A stretch of DNA of 64,000 nucleotides from Crotophaga sulcirostris (Eukaryota > Chordata > Aves > Cuculiformes > Crotophagidae), in contig VYZB01000389.1 in the NCBI GenBank assembly GCA_013397455.1, positions 525,009 through 589,008 on the forward strand. Reading direction: 5' to 3'. Below, piece after piece: positions 25,443 to 39,599 of this stretch (positions are counted from its first letter, which is position 1; each line of letters starts with the position of its first letter). Below the pieces are notes generated by a model that was given only the letters and a program-made list of their open reading frames with translations, was not told the origin of the DNA and did no database searches. Made by a program: the position numbers and the translations under genes.

Positions 25443-25695
25443 TTCAAGCTTCATCAGGGAAAGTTTAGACTTGATGTTAGGAAAAAGTTCTTCACTGAAA
25501 GGGTGATTGGCCATTGGAATGCGCTGCCCAGGGAGGTGGTGGAGTCGCTGACCCTGGAGGTGTTTAAGAGGAGATTGGATGAGGCACTCAGTGCCATGGT
25601 TTAGATGATGGGTTGGTGTTAGTGTTGGGTTATAGGCTGGACTCGATGATCTCAGAGGTCCTTTCCAACCTTGTAATACTGTGATACTGTGATAC
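25443..25695 (+). mobile_element. CR1 non-LTR retrotransposon, 5'-truncated (copy 6)
   Basis: It starts within TTCAAGCTTCATCAGGGAAAG and ends in TACTGTGATACTGTGATAC. It holds about 52 terminal ORF2 codons including [16 protein letters not shown], then the stop and the 3' UTR. Its 5' breakpoint is within about 20 bp of the equivalent element position in copy 5, so the two truncations are almost the same length. Confidence 0.95.
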
Positions 25696-28600
25696 GTGAT
25701 CACTTTCGATATTTATGGATTTTCAATAGAAGGACTGATACTTTAAAAAATGGTGTTTCAATGCCAGGTTCAAAGTACTAAAAACTGGAGTAATAACAGG
25801 GATGCTGAACTAAGAGACACACAGACTTGCAACATGAAGACCACCTTCACTTATTCATCTCCTATCAGGATAAACTTCGTAAGAACCTCTACCTGCATGG
25901 GAATGTCCTGAGTTTGAAACAGATGAGCAACAGATAAGCCAAACAAGAATCATGTCATTGAGGGAAGGGAAGACCCAAAGCATATCAGGTATTACTCACT
26001 CCCATATCCACTAAACACGTTTATGCATATAAACACTTCTGTTGCTTTGCCACTGTTTCCTGCGGGGGTCTGATATTAAACTGGCCAGAACAGACTTCAG
26101 TCAGCAAATCAAGAAGATTCTGAGATGGAGTGAAACACTCCTTATACCAAGTATCGTTTTGTCTGGAAAGGTTATTTTTAATGACTACACAGCATAGATA
26201 GAAAAAAATCTGTTGCTAACTTTTACCTGCAACATACTGTTGGTCAAGATAAGATCCATTTTACTTATTTTTGTCATATTTTGGGGACATAGGGAAACAA
26301 CACACACTGTCTCTCAAGAGTATGAGAAACACATAGCCATTGCTTGCATCTTCATTTCAAATACCCCATCAAATGGCTGATTTCATAAGGGCAATTGGAC
26401 ACATTTTCTTCTATTGCAAGTAAATTTTCCCCTAGCACAAGAATTTTAAAATCTTTGGCAGCGGACCTCCTGAAACCCATCTGTGTTGGAAATTAGTTTT
26501 TCACTTTTGGGTATACAGTATTTACATATTTGGGTTTATTTCTCAATATTTAATCTAGCGAGAAAAGAGACTCCTAGGTCAAGCACTGAAACTTCTCAAC
26601 AGATTTTAAAAAAACTTTTGGTCTCAAGAAGAAACTGACTGCACTAAAACAACCAATATGCCAAACTGGAACTGACTTGACTTTTATTAGGCAGTCAAAT
26701 GTTAATTTTAAGCGCACCTATTCTTTATGATACTGTACTGAAAGAATATCTGATAGCATTTGCTACAAAGGCATACTGATGACTATTCTCTCATATGCTT
26801 GTGATTTCCCCAAACTTTCCTTTGGTGAAATCTGCCATGCAAGGTCTCCTATCAACATTGAATTCCTGTTGTTTGCACACTATTTTTTTTATTTCATATA
26901 AAGAAATTATACAGTAATTTAGATGACCAAAGCACTGGACGCTTGAGCACAGACTTATCCATCCTAATTTAGGACTACGGTCCTCCCTACCAATGGCAAG
27001 AGGTGGACACTCAAGATGGTAAACTCTAAGGTAAACCTATATGAAACTCAGCTGGGTTAATTAATCTTTCTTGGTTTGCTTCTGATTTACATTCCTCTTG
27101 CAATTGTTGAGTTGCAATAAAATATAAAGTTATAATTCCACCAGTGCAAAAGTAACTTTTAAAACTGTGTTTAGTGTAAAATATTCACATGGATTTTTGG
27201 CAAAAAGCAAGAAATGCAAATTCTTTCAAGGGAAAAGTGTAGTTACCTAAGTAAACAGCATAAATGCTTACAGAAATTGCTACCATGAAATGTCTTAGGT
27301 CCATCACACTACTTAAGACAGATGCATATCAGCATAGATAAAAGCTTCTTCATAAAGTGCTATGTGCAAAGAAGAGAAACACTCACTGTAAAAGCTTGAC
27401 CTCTATTGTAGGAAACTATCACTGCTAAGACACCCACCACTTTAAAAACTAACAAAATGTATTCAAGGTTATCAAGGCTGCAAACTATGAAAAACACAGG
27501 CTATTAAAAAAAACCCTGAAACTCAAATGAGCAAAGATGATTTGCAGAGCTGACACAACTCTAAAACTGTGAGTGGAAAAAGCAAATGCAACATTTCAAA
27601 GGACACATGTTGCGAAAATGATGAACTTCGGGGCATAAGCTTGTTCCCAGATGGGGTTTTGGAACAAATTATTTTCTTGTGCAGCATCTGGCGTGGTCTA
27701 TTGCCAAAGAAAAGGATACTCAAGTAGCTAAGCTACTGTTCTACTTGGCAATTTCTATGTTCGGAATTATTTGACGAGGTGATACCTATATACCCTGTAT
27801 AAAGCATCCATAGCCAAGGACAAAAGGAAATTCTTATGAAGGACAGGTATCAGAAATTACTTGTTATTGCAGACATAAAAGAACAAACTTATCCAAACTG
27901 TAACAAATAAAAAATGTTTGAAAAATAAATTCCAGCTGTGAAATACACGAGCACTGTGAAGTGTCTATTCATATTGGCTGGCTATGGTACTGCTGTCTAA
28001 ATGCTATTTATCACCCAAATCCTGCATTAACCTCCCCAAGCAGACACAGATAGATGTCACTGCTAGGACTCACGCAGACAGGAGAACACATTAGTATTTT
28101 GAAAGTACATTTTCTACAGTATGACATGACTGAAGTATGATAAGATTCCACTCTGAAACTTTGATCAAAGAATGTGAAAGGCACTAAAACAATTGACCCT
28201 CAGGGAAGGTAGAGGACAGTATCCACAGATGATAAAACAGTCCTGACAAGCTGGGCAGCAGGGACAAGAGGGTAGTTCCAATACCTCTCTGTGATGGCTA
28301 GACTTAGTGTGATGATATGTATGCTTTTTTTGTTATCTTTAAACCTTTCTTGATCTCCTCATTATTTCCCAATGGGTAAGTAAAGCACTGTGTTTCAGCT
28401 CAGGCATTTTCTTCTGTAGTACACGGAGTGGAAGGTAAAGGGAATGCTGTCGGTTAGGAGGTGTCAGTGCTGAGAAGAACTGTGGGTTCTGCCTGCAGGG
28501 ACAGGCAGATCTGGGCTCAGAACCACCAGCCTGCACCCTTAGCAAAGTGACACATGTGCGGATCACCCCAGGGGCACAGCTCCAGGCTGTGAAAAGCATC

Positions 28601-29524
28601 AGATGGCAAAATGAGTATTCTCCACCAATTTCTCTTGCTATTTTTCATTTGTATTTGGTATATAATTTTAGTTTCCCTCATTTTCCAGATTCTGAGTAGG
28701 ACGCCAGTTTTTCAGTCTTCAAATGTCAAGTTTCTGGCAGTCCTCCTTCAAACTTTAACCCCTCTTAGGCCAACAGTGAGCCTTTAAAACTGGGTCAACT
28801 CAGTTTGCAAGAGACAGTGATACTACACAGTCTGTTCCAGTTTTCTTCATACTAAGCAGGAGGGATGATAAGATAAATTACCATTACATGCCACATGTGT
28901 GAAACCTAAGGATGTATCAGTAACTTTTTGTCAGAATCACATAGCAAGTAGCTATTTTAGCCATTCAAGGTAGAACAACCTTCAGAACCATGGAACAAGA
29001 AAATGGAGGTAAATTTCAGGACTATTTGGACTGGATAACTCACTAGCACCCAAGGACACAAGATAAGCAAACACAGAGATGATCCTTTTCCCTCTGTCAA
29101 AACACAGCACTGAAGGAGAAGAAAAGAAAAACAGTTTCAGTGTCTGAATCTAGAAAAAAGTGTAACTTGATTCAGATCAGGAAGGACTTTGTTAAACTCC
29201 ATGATGAAATTAAATTATCTGCTACAAAATAGGGCATCCACTTCGCCGAGAGCAGATATGCTCTTTTTTGGATGGAGAATGAGAACAGTTCTTCTTTCAG
29301 AGTGGCCAGAGCAAAGCATTCCAAAGGTGTTCTGGCCAGAGGGATCATTATGATTTTGCATTATGCTGGTTTTGCATAAAACGGGCTTTTATTGAGTATT
29401 ATCCATATCAGCACCTGAAACATGAAAGCTAAACATAACAGCAACAATGCTGACCTAAAAAAGAACTTTCTGGTTCTAAAACTGGGGAAAAAAACCCCCA
29501 AACTAAAAAAATACGTTTGGAATA

Positions 29525-29601
29525 TATTAATAAATTTAATAAATTGATTAAATTGATAATTAAATTAAATTGATATTAATAAATTTAGTAAATTGATTAA
29601 A
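29525..29601. repeat. 28-bp near-perfect direct repeat in AT-only DNA
   Basis: A 28-bp unit at 29525-29552 recurs at 29574-29601 with one A/G difference, giving a 49-bp offset. The intervening sequence is also made of AAATTGAT/TTAAAT units, so the tract may be a degenerate AT-rich minisatellite. Confidence 0.75.
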
Positions 29602-30620
29602 TAATGAACCTGCCCTAATTTACAAAAATTTGACAAATATAAGCAGTGAAATATATTGGAGAAAACTGAACCATGTTTTATGACATTTAAAGTAGCATTA
29701 TTGCACCATATTAATATTTTTTAACAAAGTGAGTATGTTTGAATTTCTGCTTCTCATGATAAGGAAAGCAAGAAGAAATACAAAAGTAAATATACCTCCA
29801 TTTGGAGTCAAACTAATGAACTGTTCTTTGTATTGTGTTGCCATGTTGCTGTTATGCTATGAATGTTAAAAGAGCCTAGGAAAATGCCTGTTTGCCAAAA
29901 GATGAACTTCAACAAATTCCGAACTGCCAATACTTTTGGTTTACGAATGTGAAGTTCAAAATGTAAAGGGTGTTTTATGTAAATATTAAACAAAACAAAC
30001 CAGATCTGCAATGAGAAAGGAAAGTAAATTTCCCTCTGAAAGAATAGTTGCTTGTTATGCATATCTTAAGTACTCTAGTAATTAATTTGCATTTTCATAG
30101 CATTTATACTCATAGTATAAGTCCCCAATATAATATAATTACTGTACCTGCAGCTTTTTGCAACATTTGCTCATGAAAAATTTAGGCTTTTACTTATTCT
30201 TCACTAATTTAACAGTCCCAGCATCCTGCTCCTTTCAAGCAGGAGAAAACTATTTTTTTGGTTTTGCTGTACTGAATACTTTTAAAGAGGTGCAGTACAC
30301 TCTGTCAGTAATATAATTATTAGATAATATTCCTGTATTTTAAAGTTATGAAAAAGGAGCATTGATATTTTGGCCGATCTTCAGTGAAAAAGAGATAGAA
30401 CAGCTTCTATGAAAAAACCTACATAATCAGATTAGCTTTAGAGCACTGATTATGGTACTTCCCATTCAAAAAAAGAAAGTCAAAGAATAATTTATTTGAT
30501 GTACTAGTTAAGGTAAAAATGCAGAATTAACAGAATATGGAAGTTCTTTGATCTTTTGTAGGTGTTCAAAATACTCTCAATGCTGATAGATGAGTGACAA
30601 CAATTCATAATGTTTTAAAA

Positions 30621-30664
30621 ATAAACCTTTATGCACAGGAGGGTTTTTTTTGCATAAAGTTTAT
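30621..30664. repeat. Bulged hairpin with about 14-bp stem
   Basis: The arm ATAAACCTTTATGCA (30621-30635) pairs with TGCATAAAGTTTAT (30651-30664), leaving one bulged C. The loop is 15 nt and ends in a T run. The stem is among the longest I found in the window. It is shorter than a usual microRNA precursor. Confidence 0.65.
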
Positions 30665-32382
30665 GCTTTCATTATATAACCACTCCTTTGACTTTGAAGA
30701 TTTTTTTTCTTATTTAAACAACATATTTCATTCTCATCTTGGAATGCAAAACTAGGAGCTGAAATGGCTTTGTGAAAAGGGAACAAAGTTGACTCCGATT
30801 CTTTTTATAGAAGATATTAAAAATATGGTTAGCAGGGTAAGTTTCTTATTTACTTTCCTTTCCAAAGCTGATAAAAATTGACAAGAGTCAATTTGGGTTC
30901 ATTCCTGTGGTATCTAGGTACATTTTTCTGAATGTCAGGTTCAGTCAGGTCTGTCTTCAAATTTGCCTCCCATTTCCTATTCTCTCTTTTAGCACAGAAA
31001 AAATTGTGTGAAATGCGAAGGGAAATTACAAGTTGAATATAAGCTCCCCCTCCCTTTTCCAACACATACCCCTCTAGTGCTTGACATCTTCTAAGAGCAA
31101 GTCAAAACTGTCTAAAAAGTACAGGTAGTCCAGTAATATGACTGACAGGAGGATTTTACTCCCAGAAAATTTTAACAAAGCAGTAAATAAATATTTTCCA
31201 GCTGGAAGAACTCTTAACTGTTAGACAAATTTCTCTTGTCGCTTTCTGAATAAGAATAGAAATCAATCAAATTGATGAAGTTTGTAGTGTTTCTTTAAAC
31301 TGCAAAACCATGATACATTCCTTTGGTAACTTCTGGTCCGCAGTGGTCAATGGACAAAACTGTTGTTTATTGCAGGTTTCCTCCCCAAAATTTCAGAGAT
31401 AGGAAGCAGGAATCTGCTCGCTGTACTTGTCTCACCAAAGTCTGCATCAGGACCATTCCTGTAGAGCATCAAGCTTAGCAAGGTAACGAGGGCAAGACAT
31501 TCAGCCCAGCTGAAAATCTATTTTCAGGGAGCTACTGAGGTTGGTAAGATAATGGAGAGAGATTATTTCCCAAACTGTTCTTTATTTATTTAAATGTGCT
31601 TTGAATTTGCCCCCAAAGCAATCTGTGATATGAAAGAATTCTGTTGGTGCTGCACTGTTGAACTATGTTCATCAATTCAAATAGAGCAGAATGGACATTC
31701 ACATTGAACAAGGCTAAAGTGAAAAGAAAGGATTTTAATGAAGATACTGGAACAAACCTCAGCTAAAGGGAGACAGATTTATGTTTTCAGAAGACACGAT
31801 CTTGCCTTTATTTACATAATTTGTGGGGTTTTTTCCCCAGAATTAAAAAAAATCCACAAAAACTATCATAAAATTTGAGGTTTTGGTTATGTTCTAGAGG
31901 CACAACAATAAAAACAAACCAGTCAGTTGCACTAAGTATGTGATTCCAAGTGTATTTTACGTGCATGTAATTATAATTCTCTCGATACCTAAGAACATAT
32001 ACAATATTAGTATTTAAAAAATAACTTGGTGTATGTTTTTTTTTTTTCTGCTTGGTAACATAATAACTTAAGCATCAAGTGATCAGAATAGCAGCAAACC
32101 AGCAAACTCATTTCACATGGCAAAGTGATTCCAAGATTTTTACTGCTTCAGAGTTTGCATGATTTCATTCTACAATTCCACATCCCGTGAAAGAGGCAGA
32201 GAGATAACTAGAAAGGGATTTACTCAAAAGAAGGTGTCTCAAGAAGCAAGTAATTCTGTAAGCAATTGTACTGACTAAACCACCTCCCCTCTGCCTAGCA
32301 CATATCTAGCAGATGAATGGCAGTTCTCCCAGCTCCTGTTTTTTTTTTTTTTACTTGCCCCTACTCTGTCATCCCCAAGCAT

Positions 32383-32630
32383 TTCACAGTTTCACAGTAT
32401 TACAAGGTTGGAAAGGACCTTTGAGATCATTGAGTCCAACCTATAACCCAACACCAACACCAACCCATCATCAAAACCGTGGCACTGAGTGCCTCATCCA
32501 GTCTCCTCTTAAACACCTCCAGGGTTGGTGACTCCACCACCTCCCTGGGCAGCGCATTCCAATGGCCAATCACCCTTTCAGTGAAGAATTTCTTCCTAAT
32601 ATCAAGCCTAAACCTCTGTTGATAAAGCTT
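32383..32630 (-). mobile_element. CR1 non-LTR retrotransposon, 5'-truncated (copy 7)
   Basis: The tail reads TTTCACAGTTTCACAG on the plus strand, followed by TATTACAAGGTTGG, the 3' UTR and about 55 ORF2 codons; it ends near GATAAAGCTT. It has the variant end SATV before the stop and the UTR variant AACACCAAC, both shared with the next two copies (36.0 and 39.6 kb). At the FTER/FPER site it has Thr, unlike the 36.0 kb copy. Confidence 0.95.
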
Positions 32631-35600
32631 TTTTCTGCCTGTTCCCTGCTTTCCTCCAACAGGTCACCACCCTCCTGAACCACAGTCCCTGCAAGTCAGA
32701 TGTTTCACTCTGAAACCTTAACATAGGGTCTGCAATCAACCCCTCAAATCTGTACATCCCTAGAAATATACCCTAGAGATGATTTCTGATACAGGCATGA
32801 TCATGTCCCAGGGGAACTCCTGAACTGGGAGTCAGGAAGGCCATTCTGGTAACTGAGAGTCATCAATATTTTACTTTAGTCATCTCTTTAGGATGTGAAG
32901 ATCTCAGGAGTGTTTCTCTGAGAGATCTCCATGCAAATGATCAGCTCTTAGTAACAGAATACAGGTCTGGCCCCTGGTGCTTGCACTTGGAGATTTATTT
33001 CATGCCAACTTATGTTGAAACATGGTTTCCATAGGCTCCCTTCAACTGCACTATGAAGGGTCATATTAGTTAAGATTTCTGATGTAGTGTTTTGTGTTTG
33101 TTATGCTTTTTCAGTCTTTGGCCTCCTTGGCATTCGTGCCAGAACACCAAAATAAATGCTGGTTTCAAGTTTATGCTAGAACAAAGCCTCAGTCTTTAAG
33201 TAAACTGTAAAAGGGGCACTGGTGGCTATAAAGGCTCAGCTGCACATTGCTGCTCAAACATTAACATCAGAAGCAATCTCTGTCCATGATTAACTGCTCT
33301 CACATGACCTTGTAAATTGAGATTATGAGAGATTTTGTGAAAAACTGTGGTCTTGAGCATGCAAGAGTGACTAAATTCCTCACAAATCACATGTGATTTA
33401 CATAAATGAGCATCTCAGCTCTCAGACAGTCAGCACTAGACCTAGTTACTAGCACATGAAAAATGCACTCCCAGACTTGGCACACAGCTTTTGCAGCTGC
33501 CAAATACACCCTCTGCGAGATGAGAGCAGGTTGATGAGGAGAGCAACCAAAATATTTTCAGCACTGCTAGCGACAGGAAGAAGAATGAGAATTCTGTTTG
33601 TCTTGTTAGGGATTTTCTGATCCTATTAGTGATTTCATTATGCTGTTCCTAGAGACCAAACCTTTTAAAATGGCACGGAGCTAAAAAATACCCTATGAAA
33701 ATTGCTGCTATAAATCAGGTTTACACCATATTAACAGCACAGAAATTATACAATGTCGTGAAAATATAGACACTTTTAATAGCTGGTGTTTGAAAGTACT
33801 TTTGCATGGGTGTGCACACAGATGAAACTGTCTCCATCCCATAAATTTGTTCTAGTATCTAGTTTGTGGCATGGCCTGACTTCACCATAGCCTACAGGCA
33901 CATTTGCTCTTGTGCTTTCAGGCAAGCCCTGATAAATCGAGTGATTGGGAAGCTTTTTAAGAGAAGGACTTCAGAGCAACAACTTCAGTTCAGTCACGAT
34001 CGGAAAAGGCCCACTATCTTTTCAATACTCAGAAAGTTTCCAGCTGGATAGAAGAATTTTAAAATGGGAATCTCAAAAATCTTGGTGGATTAAGAAAAAT
34101 CTACACTGGAGGTTATTTGACTATTAAAATTAAAAAGCAGACACATAGTCCATCTTCCATAAACTGATTGATAGACGCCTGTAACAATGCTAGAGGAATG
34201 CTAGCAATTAATCTGCACATGTTGCTAAGATTTGCTTTTTTTTGCACGTGTGCACCATCAGTTTGTTTTCTTTGTTCAGATTGCTTGACCTTCTTCTCTT
34301 TTCCTCTCTTTAATACAATAAAAAAATTTCTGTTGCACCTGTGCATGATTTCTCTGCCTAGCTCCATGTGCCAGATGATCTCACCTACCATTTATCAAAG
34401 ACTTCAGAAATAACAATCATCATCACTTTTTGGAGCCATCTCAAACCAATTCCCAAACCAAGACTTTATATCACAACATATAGCTATTGTGACTTACCTA
34501 AACCTTTGGGCAATGCTAAATACAACCTAGGTAATATAAATGACAGAAAACTCTGTACCATTAGTAAACCTAAGTATATTTTTAAATAACTGCATGTTCA
34601 GAAAAGTAGATGCTTAAATTCTTTCAAAAGGACTTGTCATGTGAAGATGGAAGCTGAGAGCAGCATAATTATTGATGAAAAGACCCCTTACCACCATCTG
34701 TTGGAGAGTAATACAATAACTGGGGTAACAATCTGGTAATAAAAAGTTAGATGACAAATATATCCATATCATTACATGTGCTGTTATATTTGTTATCACA
34801 TAGGAATTTTATATTTTGCTTGAAAGGCACAACAAAAAAAATAGTAAAATTGGAATCTAGGTAGAAAACTTTGTGTTTGTATGGGGGGCGAGTATTTCCC
34901 TTTTTTTCTTTTTTTTAAAGGTAATTTTAAATCGTCTCAAGACAAAACTCCAGGGACTTCTATCTGTGTCCCAAAGGCAGTAGACACTCTGTGAAATTAA
35001 ATACAAATTCTTTGGCAATTTGTCTTTTAAATGTCAGTGTTATTGCCCAGTCATATTTTTAAAAGAGAAGAAAAAGTGAGCTTGTATTAGATATAGCTAA
35101 GCTCTGTCATCTTCTTAAAAATTTGAGAAGAGATACTAGAACATCCTGAATGCCGTATGAGAAAAGGAAATCTCAGTTGTTAAGACCACCTAACAAAGTT
35201 CAGGGAGATCCAGTTCTTGACTTTCTTCACATTAGCTGTCCAAAGAATAAAACTCTGCTCTTCATAAACGGAGAATAAACTGATTTCTTTTTTTGAGATA
35301 TCCAGAATTCCTTTGTAGCACAAGAGGGGTAGAGATAGAAACAGATATTTGGCTTAATCTTTCCTGTATTTTTACAGTCTACAGAAAAAGTGGCAGACAG
35401 GATTTATCTGGAATACAAAATCCTCTCACCTTGGACAGATCAAAATTACCACTCTACTGGGGTTTTCTAACAAATGGCTTCTAGATGTTATTAAAAGGGA
35501 ATATCTACAGCAGGAGGGTAGGGAATAACAGCAGCACTGACCACAGGAACAGAAAAATCAAGGCTACCTGATATTACTGAAAAGTAGTGCAGAGAGAACA

Positions 35601-36035
35601 TTAATTAGATGTGTTATAATACACAGGACCTGCTAAGTAGTCTTCTCTCTTTGAACTGATGACAACATTAATAGGACAGCATTTACTCAACTGCAAAAAC
35701 AGTCCCCAACACCTTTGATAAAAATTAATACAGCATATCCCGTAGACTGAACATTTTGACATTCCACATAAATAAAATTCATTTGAATGTGTCTCAGTTG
35801 GCATGCCCAGAAGGATCCACAAATTTTGCACAAAATACACAGGAGTATTCAAACAATTACAGTAATTTCATAAATGAACCAAACAAAGAATTCTCATTCT
35901 CAGTAGACTTACATATAGCCTTCCTATTAATACTTTTTATTTATTAATTTTGTCTATACTATTTCCTAATAATTAGGTGTCTGAAAAGTCACTTGCCAAG
36001 GACGATAGATGTACTGTAAGGTACTTCAAATTGCT
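32631..36035. other. Unique AT-rich non-coding sequence
   Basis: No gene is recognised over 3.4 kb. Overlapping ORFs on both strands cluster at 33.87-34.80 kb and 35.29-35.95 kb. None shows a known motif or consistent splice sites. A T-rich run with C lies near 34897-34917. Confidence 0.5.
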
Positions 36036-36441
36036 TTACAGTATTACAGTATTACAAGGTTGGAAAGGACCTTTGAGATCATTGAGTCCAACTTATAACC
36101 CAACACCAACACCAACCCATCATCTAAACCGTGGCACTGAGTGCCTCATCCAGTCTCCTCTTAAACACCTCCAGGGTTGGTGACTCCACCACCGCCCCGG
36201 GCAGCGCATTCCAATGGCCAATCACCCTTTCAGGGAAGAACTTTTTCCTAATATCAAGCCTAAACTTTCCCTGACGAAGCTTGAGTCCATGTCCTCTAGT
36301 TCTGTCGCTGGTCACCTGAGAGAAGAGACCAACCCCTGTCTGACTACAACCTCCTTTTAGGTAGTTGTAGAGAGCAATAAGGTCACCCCTGATCCTCCTC
36401 TTTTTCAGGCTAAACAACCCCAACTCCCCCAGTCGCTCCTT
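36036..36441 (-). mobile_element. CR1 non-LTR retrotransposon, 5'-truncated (copy 8)
   Basis: The tail has TTACAGTATTACAGTATTACAAGG, a variant using ATTACAGT units. About 405 bp remain, ending in CAGTCGCTCCT, the segment encoding the Glu-Arg-Leu-Arg-Glu-Leu region. It has the SATV end, the AACACCAAC variant and KFFPER. Confidence 0.95.
36124..36441 (-). pseudogene. CR1 ORF2 C-terminal remnant, 99 codons open
   Basis: The frame is open from the truncation point to the normal stop: [19 protein letters not shown], then [35 protein letters not shown] and LDEALSATV. It has no internal stop or frameshift, which fits a fairly recent insertion. It lacks the endonuclease and reverse transcriptase domains and cannot be active by itself. 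Confidence 0.9.
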
Positions 36442-39400
36442 GAATTACCCTTTAGAAGTATCTGAGCAAACATCTCCTCTATCGTACTTTCTTTCACCCA
36501 CAGTAAATACAATAAGGATGTGTCCAATGCTCGTTATCCATTGTCTTATTTTAGTGTATCAATGCCACAGTTTCTGCTTCTTCTCTGATATTTCCCTTCA
36601 TGATAAGTACTGATGTAATTTTTCATGTTGTTGCCTTATTTTATGTTTGCTTTCCTTTAAATTTATGACTATTAAAGATCTTACCCGCATATGAGTACCT
36701 TGGTCTTGTCCTCAGTCACTCTTCCACCAGCATGGCTTGTGGTCTCTTCACCATGCTCTACCTTAACCTGACAGCAACAGATCTCTCACTACAATATTGT
36801 ATCGCAACCAGCAAATCCCTGATTTTGGCATGATGCACATCCCTCTTCTCTACACTTGCAATACAAAACATGCCCTTACAGCTTTCCTTTTCTGAGCAAT
36901 TAATGTCCCATGATACCACCAAATTATTTAGGAACTCAACTTTGTATCTAAAGTTGCAAACAGAACAACAAATACATTGCCTTATGTGGTCTTGGTTCAA
37001 TTCCTTATTATAATCTCTCTTAAAAAAAAAAAGAAATGGCTAAGATAAATGAAACACCATGGTAACGGAAGGGAAAGAAAAATAAAGAAGTGAATATCAC
37101 AGGCATTCTGATGTCATGGATGACTGTGGTATCTTGAAACTATTATTCATCCTAATACATAAACAGAATATGTGGTGGTTAAAACAACAGAATAGTGGTG
37201 GTCATGATGATACCTGTTGCATGGTTTATCCTTGCCCCTGAAGGATTCTACAGCTATGCCAATATCCTAGCTATATACAAAAAAATATACACAGTAAAAT
37301 TTAACCCAACATTTCACGGTTAAAAAAGAGTTTACTGACGTGAAACTTTATGAAAACAACAGAAAAACTCCTGATCTAGATTTTCAACTCCACAGTCTAA
37401 GCTACTGAGAACAAAATGCACAATAGCCATGTCAAAAAACTCAGCCACAGGATTGTCATCTTGTGCGAATAATATGCACCCCATGAGCAGTGCAACATGG
37501 GAGATATAATCCATTAAAATAAATATCTTTAATGATACAGATCAGGTAAATAAATATTCCTTAGAAAATAAAAACAGGACCAGATCTTGGCAATTTATAT
37601 TGTATAATTTACAGAAGAGATTTGTTTTCCTTATTACATTTCAGTCCTCAATTGCTCAATGAGAATGTTGTTGCCTTCCAACCCGTAAGAACTTTGATAG
37701 CACCTCTCAGAGAAACACGTCTCCAAAAAAGAGGTGTTGTTTTTCAGGTAGAACTAAGTATTCCCTTTTTTCAGTTGCTACAGAAGATATCACTATGATT
37801 TGTCTCTTATGATACAGGTGACTTTGATTGTCAGATGGTCATATTCCTCTTTTGTGTTCCTAATATAATTGTGTATAAACTGCATTTAACAGAGAGACTA
37901 CAGAGTGGCCAAGTAGCTATTTAGGACTATGCAAATATATTATAAAAATTTCAAAGATACATATGATCATGGAAGCAACAACAGTTACTTGACATGCAAA
38001 ATGAAGTAAAAATAGGGACATCATATGTCACCGTGATACTCGAAAAGTATTCAGAGACATCAGGAAGTACTGAGCTACCTAAATATCAAAATACAATAAT
38101 ATCCAAGAGTGCAAAATGGGAAGCACAAACAGCAACTGCTAAGCTAGAGAATAGGTTTTAAAAACTGGATTGGTAAACTTATTTGGTGATCAGGTACCCT
38201 TCACAGAAAATACATTGGATCTGTTAGTATCACAAATCCTTCACTTATACGCTGTGCGAAACTGATTGCCATTCTCTTGATCATTTAGGGTTCAAAAACA
38301 TGTGGAAAACTTCATTATGGCCTTTCAATGACACTTTAACAGTAAGAAGCAGTGAGGAGACAGTAGAAGACTTCAGCTTGAAAAGAAAAGATAAATAGAT
38401 TTATGTCACGCTTTGTTTTTGCGACTTGGCAAAAAACCAAATAGGGTTATATAGCCAATCATTAAAACCCCCTTAATTTTATTAGAAAGACCTTGATCAA
38501 GATACTTCCTTTCTAACCCAATGGTGATGTTGCAGGGTCCTGTAGTGCCTCCTTTTTCTTCCTTAGATTTTTTCTTTAAAAAAATCTAGTTTTTTTTTCA
38601 TCATGACTATTTTTCCTTTATTTCATGTATGGCAAGAAAATATAATAAGCCTCTTTTGGAAAATAAGGCTAGCATAAAATTGTGCACCCTTTATATAATT
38701 TTAGGAGGAAAATGGTTAACATTTTAGCCTCATGACTTGCAAATGTAAGAAAATAATAACGCTTAGCAAAAGACATTAGAAGAACACATTCACCATGAAT
38801 CATACTGCCCTTGAAGGTGCAGCTTAAAAAAGCAGAGAAATAGATTTGACACCACTTGGACTTGCAGCTTGGACATGCTGCATTAAACTGTTCAAAATTA
38901 ATTTAATCTGAGCATGGAGAATAATAGCCTCTCAGTTCAAGGCTTCTGATAGCAGTAATTTGCACTCGAAAGTACTTCCAAAGGGAAAGAATAAATGAAG
39001 GGCGACTCTCCAAAACTGAGTGAGCAAATGTATTCACCAAATGAAAGCCTCTTGATCACCCTGTAAAAGAGCATTCAGGAAAACGACACATTCTATATCA
39101 TTTTGTGGGTTAGGAATTTTTTCTTCAAACTGCTTGCTGCTACAAGGAAAGATACTGTTCTTCCTGGACTGATTATGGGATAAGAAGCCATTTACTTTGA
39201 ACTCTTGCATTTTAACTCAAAAGCTGTGGGATCCATTTGCCTTAGAAAAAATCGAGACCGGTGTAGTGAAAAATCCTCTTGTAACATCTGTAATCAGGCA
39301 CTTTGCAGACTAATTGCACATAGGGTATGGCTGTTCCCCTTGCTTTTTCAGCAGGACTGGGAGCTAACTATAACAAATGTAAACACTCCAGCCCTTAAAC

Positions 39401-39599
39401 AGTACCTTATGAACCCTAAACATTTTTATATTTCATAAAAGTCATATTCTCTTCATTTACACGTTCATAACTTTCAATACCATTCACCACGCCTGCAACC
39501 AAAATATTTGGATACCTGTTTCATGTCTTTCTCAGCTCCTAGGAGGCACTGTGGTCTCATTGAAAAGGACACTGGAACAGGAGGCAAGGAACACATCAC
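36442..39599. other. Unique AT-rich non-coding sequence
   Basis: No gene is recognised over 3.2 kb. The ORFs at 36758-37000, 37332-37514 and 39205-39438 carry no known motif. Poly-A occurs at 37022-37032 and T-rich runs near 38570-38600. Confidence 0.5.

Larger units (their letters stand above)
25696..32382. other. Unique AT-rich non-coding sequence
   Basis: No gene or known transposon is recognised over 6.7 kb, one of the two longest repeat-free tracts here. It contains a 28-bp near-perfect direct repeat at 29.5 kb and a bulged hairpin at 30.6 kb. ORFs at 27523-27723, 28339-28599, 29808-30062 and 30850-31065 are unremarkable. A poly-T run (about 32339-32352) sits just before the next CR1. 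Confidence 0.5.
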
